Below, piece after piece: positions 59,508-64,000 of a DNA stretch of 64,000 nt. How positions within the stretch are numbered: position 1 is the stretch's first letter; each line of letters starts with the position of its first letter. Under the pieces are notes generated by a model. It saw only the letters and a list, made by a program, of their open reading frames with translations. It had not been told where the DNA came from and did not search any database. Origin of the DNA: Parvibaculum sp. (GTDB lineage Bacteria; Pseudomonadota; Alphaproteobacteria; Parvibaculales; Parvibaculaceae); NCBI GenBank assembly GCA_030645235.1, contig JAUSMV010000032.1:26744-90743 (forward strand). The letters are read 5' to 3'. Position numbers and translations under genes: made by a program.

Positions 59508-60104
59508 TTATGACGCGGCAGCGCGGATGGCGGTGGCAGACGCATTGTGTGTGCGGCCTTCGAGGAAGACGAGCGCGGGAGCCGCAAGCTGGCTGAGGAG
59601 CTTTGCGTCGCTCGCTTCCAGTGTCACCGCGCGCAAATGGACGGCGGCGGGCGACAGGCGGGCTCTGAGCGTGAAACCGGGGCGGGGGTAGACCGCGATG
59701 GGGACAGTGCGGGTGATCTCGCGCCATTTCGCCCAGCGGGGAAACTGAAGCATGTTGTCGGCCCCCATGAGCCAGACGAAATGCACGAGCGGATAGCGAC
59801 GCTTCAGTGCGCGCAATGTGTCGACGGTACGGGTGGTGCGAAGCTCTGCCTCAATGCCGGTGACGATGATGTTGCGGGCCCGCGAGGATTTGACGAGGGC
59901 GCGGGCGGCGACGAGGCGTTTGGCTTGCGGAGCCATGCCCGAAGCGGGCTTCAACGGGTTTTGCGGTGAGACGAGAAGCCAAACGGCGTCGAGGCCAAGG
60001 GCCCGCGCGCTCAGGCGGGCGACATGGAGATGTCCCTCATGGGCGGGATTGAACGAGCCACCCATCAGGCCGATTGTTGCGCCGGGCGGCGGGACAGGTC
60101 TCAT
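59508..60104 (-). CDS. nadD: Nicotinate-nucleotide adenylyltransferase
   Basis: Forms deamido-NAD from nicotinate mononucleotide. The nucleotidyltransferase motif GLMGGSFNPAHEGHLHVA (with HxGH, about residue 13) and C-terminal NASATAIR are present, as is VHFVWLMGADNMLQFPRW. It has 198 residues. It begins 3 bp after the proA stop. Confidence 0.93.
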   Translation of the reverse strand: MRPVPPPGATIGLMGGSFNPAHEGHLHVARLSARALGLDAVWLLVSPQNPLKPASGMAPQAKRLVAARALVKSSRARNIIVTGIEAELRTTRTVDTLRALKRRYPLVHFVWLMGADNMLQFPRWAKWREITRTVPIAVYPRPGFTLRARLSPAAVHLRAVTLEASDAKLLSQLAAPALVFLEGRTHNASATAIRAAAS

Positions 60105-60107
60105 CAA

Positions 60108-61403
60108 TCAGGGCCGGATCTGGCCGCTGCCGCGCACGACATATTTGAAACTCGTCAGCTGCTCGACACCGACGGGGCCGCGTGCGTGGAACTTGCCTGT
60201 GGCAATGCCGATTTCGCCGCCCATGCCAAATTCGCCGCCGTCGGCAAATTGCGTCGAGGCATTGTGCAAGAGGATGGCGCTGTCCAGACCGTTGAGGAAA
60301 GTGTCCGCCGCCTTCTGGTCGGCGGTGATGATCGCTTCGGTGTGATGCGAGCCATAGGTGTTGATGTGCTGCATTGCGCCTTCAACGCCTTTGACGACAC
60401 GCACTGCGATGATGGCGTCTAGATATTCCGTTGACCAATCAATTTCACTGGCGGCGGTGACGCGGGCGTCGGCTGTGCGAGTTGCCTGATCGCCACGCAC
60501 TTCGCAGCCGGCGTCGATCAATGCGGCCACGAGAGGAGCCAAATGCGTTGCGGCACAGGCTTCATCGACGAGAAGCGTTTCAGCGGCACCGCAGACGCCG
60601 GTGCGGCGCAGCTTGGCGTTGACGGCAATTCCGATTGCCATATCAAGATCGGCGGCAGCGTCCACATAGACGTGGCAGACGCCTTCGAGATGGGCGAAGA
60701 CCGGCACGCGGGCATCGGACTGCACACGCTCGACTAGGCTTTTGCCGCCGCGGGGCACGATGACGTCGATGGCGCCATTGAGGCCTGTCAGCATTTCGCC
60801 GACAGCGGCGCGGTCGGTGGTGGCAACAAGCTGCACGGCATGGTCGGGCAGATTGGCAGCGGTGAAGCCTTCGGTCAGCGCTTCAAAGATCGCGCGGTTT
60901 GAGTGCATGGCTTCTGTGCCGCCGCGCAGGATCGCGGCGTTGCCAGCCTTGAGGCACAGCGCTGCAGCATCCGCCGTCACGTTGGGGCGGCTTTCGTAAA
61001 TGATGCCGATGGTGCCCAAGGGTGTGCGGCGGCGTTCGATGTGAAGGCCGTTGGGGCGGTCCCATTCGGCCATTGTCGTGCCGACAGGATCGGGCAGGGC
61101 GGCGACTTCTTCAAGACCCTTCGCCATTGCTTCGACGCGTGCATCGTCAAGCGTCAGACGGTCGATGAGCGCGCCGGACAAGCCCTTGGCGCGGGCACCA
61201 GCGAGATCTTTGGCATTGGCTTCCAAAATGTCGCCGGCATTGGCGCGGATGACCATGGCGGCGCAGAGAAGACCTGCGTCTTTCTTTTTCGTCGGAGTGC
61301 GGGCGAGCGCGGCAGCGGCGGCGCGCGCCTGCGCACCCATCAATGCCATGACGGTTTTGAGGTTCTGGTCTCGCTCGGTGCTCACTAGTTCGACGGGGGT
61401 CAC
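60108..61403 (-). CDS. proA: Glutamate-5-semialdehyde dehydrogenase (gamma-glutamyl phosphate reductase)
   Basis: NADPH-dependent second step of proline synthesis. [20 protein letters not shown], the [17 protein letters not shown] segment, the catalytic Cys in [17 protein letters not shown] (about residue 273) and the C-terminal [19 protein letters not shown] region are typical. It has 431 residues from a GTG at 61403; a second GTG at 61385 is possible. proB is not next to it. Confidence 0.94.
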   Translation of the reverse strand: MTPVELVSTERDQNLKTVMALMGAQARAAAAALARTPTKKKDAGLLCAAMVIRANAGDILEANAKDLAGARAKGLSGALIDRLTLDDARVEAMAKGLEEVAALPDPVGTTMAEWDRPNGLHIERRRTPLGTIGIIYESRPNVTADAAALCLKAGNAAILRGGTEAMHSNRAIFEALTEGFTAANLPDHAVQLVATTDRAAVGEMLTGLNGAIDVIVPRGGKSLVERVQSDARVPVFAHLEGVCHVYVDAAADLDMAIGIAVNAKLRRTGVCGAAETLLVDEACAATHLAPLVAALIDAGCEVRGDQATRTADARVTAASEIDWSTEYLDAIIAVRVVKGVEGAMQHINTYGSHHTEAIITADQKAADTFLNGLDSAILLHNASTQFADGGEFGMGGEIGIATGKFHARGPVGVEQLTSFKYVVRGSGQIRP

Positions 61404-61892
61404 GGGACAAGGCTTTCCGGGTTTTGGGGCTTAAGAGCCTGAATTGATTCTCTGATTTTGGTTCGTCCGGTTGCTGAACGATCAAAACGAGGCATGCGCG
61501 GCAACTTATCCCAATCATTTGGGCGGTTCACGCATTTAAGCGGGGACCGGTGAAGAGCAGAAATAGGCGTTTGCCCCCCGAATGTCACCGGGTGGCCACA
61601 GATTCACTTTGGTTCGCCCCAAACTGAACCAATCGAAAGGTCTAGTCATCTTGACCTTTAGGCCTAGTCCCCAGAATCTCGAAGAACGCAACCTAAGGGG
61701 GAAAATCTCTGGATCGGGATTTTCTGGGGAAGTTATCAGACGCAAGTTATTGAATTTATTAATTTAATTAACAACTTCGTCCGAGGCCAGCTTTCTTCGA
61801 ATCAACCCTGAGTTGTTTGTGGTCGGAAACGACCGAATTCAGATGCGCGGCGTCATCCCCGAGAGGGTTCGCTGCAGCGAGGGGAAGATTTG
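61404..61892. promoter_or_regulatory. Regulatory region with three inverted repeats upstream of the surface protein gene
   Basis: No supported gene. In order: TTGGTTC/GAACCAA (61609-61632), AAAGGTC/GACCTTT (61636-61659) and TCCCCAGAA/TTCTGGGGA (61668-61676, 61722-61730). An AT-rich segment (about 61740-61775) follows and would suit a promoter. A GAGGGGA ribosome binding site precedes the ATG at 61893. Confidence 0.5.
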
Positions 61893-64000
61893 ATGAAAGC
61901 CCGTATGCCGTTTCGCAGCCTTTTCACCACCACATCCATTGCGGCCCTGCTGGTCGCCTCCTCCGGCGCTTACGCCGCCGGGACGACCATCAACTCAGGG
62001 CCTTTGTCGACGCCGATCACGGCCGACACGGATTTTGTGTCGATTGAGACAACACTCACCAATAATGAAGGCATCGACGGGCTGGTGATCAGCGGCGGCG
62101 GCACGGATGTCGGCACTGTGACGAATACGTCGGGTGCCGTCATCGATGTCAGCGACAGCGCTGAAGAACTGGCTGACGGCTATAGCGGCAATCTCCACGG
62201 CATCCTCATCACCGACGGTGCGGAGGCTTATAACGGCATCTACAACGACGGTACGATTTTGGTTGAGGCGCAAGACGTCGGCCTCAACGCACAAGATCGC
62301 GGCGCCTGGGGTATCCGTGTTGAAGACGGTGCTTATGCCCCGAGCTTTGGCAACAGCGGTCTGATTGATGTCGAAGCCGTGTCACGCAATATCGATGACA
62401 GCGGGACGCAGAGCGATCAGGAACTGGACGCTACGGCCAGAGCCTTCGGCATTGAATCGAACGGCATCAATTACGGTTTTTATAATTCCGGCTCGATCCT
62501 CGTTGATGCAACGGGACAGGCGCTCAATGTGACGAGCGATGACGCCGAGGGCGGAGACGCCGACTCCACGTCGCTGGTTTATGCCGACGCCTATGCCGCC
62601 GGTGCTTCTTTCTACAATGACGGCACAGCGAATGCCAACGCCGAGGCTTACGCCGAAGTCAGTTGCACGATTTCGGAATCAGGTTGCGCGGCGGCGGGTA
62701 GCTCGCTTGCCGACGCTTACGGTTATGTGGCCGCGACCGCTTACGGCATCCGCGCTGAGGGCAATCATGCGCGCACGGGATTGTTTCTGAATAACGGCGA
62801 TATCAGTGTGACAGCCGCGGGCCATATGAACAGTGTCGCGACAGCGACGTCTGAAGATGATGCCGCTATTGCTCGCGCCGGTGCGCATCGCGACTATTAC
62901 GATATTGATGAAGATTACTATTACACCTATGCCAATGAGATCGACGCCACTGCCGTCGGCGTCTGGCTTGATGCAATGAAAATTGACGGCGATGTCGAAA
63001 ACCATGGCGACATCGCCGTTGAGGCCGTTGTCTATGGCATGGCTGTGGCCCAAGCGAGCGGCACGAGAGATGCGTCTGCGGAAATCGGTTTTGATGCGCG
63101 CGCAGACGCCAAGGGTGTCGATATTGACACGATGCTGCTGGATGGCGGTTTCATCAATGATGGTCGTATCGAGGCGCTGAGTGCGCTGCGTCTGTATAAT
63201 GCCAGTGGTGATCCGTATGAGCCGATCCTGGCGAGTGCGCATTCAGCCGATGAATCGAGCGCCTTGATCGAGCTTTACGGACGGTCGACCGCCACAGGTG
63301 TCGAGATCGACGCTCATTCGATGACGGGCAACTTCTATGCGTCGGGCGAAAATGAGGATGATGGTATTTTTGCATCGGCCTTGATCACCTCGGTCGCATC
63401 AGCATCGGCCTATGCGACTGCGGAAGGATCATTCTCTGACGAGTCCTGGGCCAATAGTCTGGTGGCGGCCGAATTCACCGCCCAAGCCATCGGCATTAAT
63501 GTTGCGATCGACAGTCTCGCCGGTCAATTTGTCAATGAGGGTTTTGTCGGGTCCGATGCGCTGATCAACGCACATCATGTTGCGCGCAGCTACGGTCTTG
63601 ACGAAAGCACGGCATATGCCGATGCCACCATAACCGCCCGGGCAACCGGTATCAGGTTTGGCCGCGAGGAAGAAGGCGACAGCGGCAGCATCTCCGGCAA
63701 TTTCATCAATCGCGGCGATGTCTTTGTTTCCTCCACTGTTCATTCGACCTCCGAAGCCTATGCGGAAGGAAGGGGCGATCTTCAGTCGGCGGCGGGGGCG
63801 GAAGTTTATGCGTCGGCCACGGGCATCTATCTTGATGCTGGCTATGTGGAGGATAATTTCCGCAGCGAAGGCTATGTCAATGTCGCCATTCAGGCGCAGG
63901 CAAAGCTGGTCGCCAATTCGACGGTTGACGACGAATCCGACGGCTATGCCTTTGCGACCGCCGGTGGCTTTGAAGGACCGGAGGCGGGCGTTTATGTCAA
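61893..64000 (+). CDS. Large secreted repeat protein, probable autotransporter-type adhesin (5' part)
   Basis: The frame runs open to the window edge; 702 residues are visible. A signal peptide (KARMPFRSLFTTTSIAALLV, ending near AYAAG) is followed by acidic, Ala/Gly/Asp-rich degenerate repeats of about 65-75 residues. Each unit has an AxAxAxGIxLDA part and an N(D/N/E/R)GxIxVxA part, for example YNSGSILVDATG, LNNGDISVTAAG, INDGRIEALSA and INRGDVFVSST. This is typical of a beta-helix passenger. No anchoring domain is visible here, so autotransporter versus another secretion route is open. Confidence 0.72.
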   Translation, partial: MKARMPFRSLFTTTSIAALLVASSGAYAAGTTINSGPLSTPITADTDFVSIETTLTNNEGIDGLVISGGGTDVGTVTNTSGAVIDVSDSAEELADGYSGNLHGILITDGAEAYNGIYNDGTILVEAQDVGLNAQDRGAWGIRVEDGAYAPSFGNSGLIDVEAVSRNIDDSGTQSDQELDATARAFGIESNGINYGFYNSGSILVDATGQALNVTSDDAEGGDADSTSLVYADAYAAGASFYNDGTANANAEAYAEVSCTISESGCAAAGSSLADAYGYVAATAYGIRAEGNHARTGLFLNNGDISVTAAGHMNSVATATSEDDAAIARAGAHRDYYDIDEDYYYTYANEIDATAVGVWLDAMKIDGDVENHGDIAVEAVVYGMAVAQASGTRDASAEIGFDARADAKGVDIDTMLLDGGFINDGRIEALSALRLYNASGDPYEPILASAHSADESSALIELYGRSTATGVEIDAHSMTGNFYASGENEDDGIFASALITSVASASAYATAEGSFSDESWANSLVAAEFTAQAIGINVAIDSLAGQFVNEGFVGSDALINAHHVARSYGLDESTAYADATITARATGIRFGREEEGDSGSISGNFINRGDVFVSSTVHSTSEAYAEGRGDLQSAAGAEVYASATGIYLDAGYVEDNFRSEGYVNVAIQAQAKLVANSTVDDESDGYAFATAGGFEGPEAGVYV

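Overview
The window looks like a chromosomal segment of an alphaproteobacterium, most like the Hyphomicrobiales (Rhizobiales) and neighbouring orders. The basis is gene content and order: ffh-rpsP-rimM-trmD-rplS running into leuCD-leuB-asd, sdhCDAB, mdh-sucCD-sucAB-lpd, xerC/DUF484/transaldolase next to priA and atpHAGDC, and rsfS-rlmH-gpmI-envC-ctpA-yibQ-rppH. This is an inference from synteny and protein families; no 16S gene lies in the window. I see no rRNA or tRNA gene, CRISPR array, insertion sequence or prophage.

Layout. 0.3-4.1 kb: protein targeting and ribosome/tRNA maturation genes ending in a clear terminator. 4.2-8.4 kb: leucine biosynthesis (leuC, leuD, leuB) and asd. 8.4-10.3 kb: a CitE-like malyl-CoA lyase/thioesterase and a MaoC-type mesaconyl-CoA hydratase, suggesting ethylmalonyl-CoA-pathway chemistry feeding the TCA cycle. 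10.5-13.9 kb: sdhCDAB. 14-22 kb: small accessory genes (GFA-family protein, two lipoproteins, a monooxygenase-like protein, an Ala/Pro-rich anchored peptide, mmsA, an arylamine N-acetyltransferase, a MazG-like protein, zapE, an O-methyltransferase with a PadR regulator) and a candidate structured RNA. 22.3-35.4 kb: mdh, an MBL-fold hydrolase with a broken relic beside it, an LtaS/OpgB-like phosphoglycerol transferase, then sucCD, sucAB and lpd. 35.4-38 kb: xerC, a DUF484 gene and a transaldolase on the minus strand. 38.1-45.5 kb: priA and the F1 ATP synthase operon. 45.7-51.4 kb: a ferritin-like protein and a signalling island (single-domain response regulator with a degenerate LytM protein; membrane-anchored sensor with an HDxNN histidine kinase carrying a pseudo-receiver; NarL-type regulator). 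51.7-61.4 kb: a minus-strand cell-envelope and housekeeping block (proA, nadD, rsfS, rlmH, gpmI homologue, envC, ctpA, yibQ, rppH). 61.9 kb to the end: the 5' part of a large secreted repeat protein, probably an autotransporter-type adhesin, cut by the window edge.

How it fits together. Most of the window is central carbon metabolism, oxidative phosphorylation and envelope maintenance. The most unusual object is the phosphoglycerate mutase homologue at 56.3-57.9 kb. It keeps the family fold sequence along its length but has lost nearly all catalytic and metal-binding residues, and it sits directly upstream of envC and ctpA, so it looks like a pseudoenzyme recruited to envelope biology. Other notable points are a 42-bp in-frame tandem repeat that copies the end of sucD, a probable CTG-started rsfS with a long Lys/Ala/Pro tail, a near-perfect palindromic operator at the padR-like gene, and an intergenic locus with three strong hairpins that may encode a small RNA.
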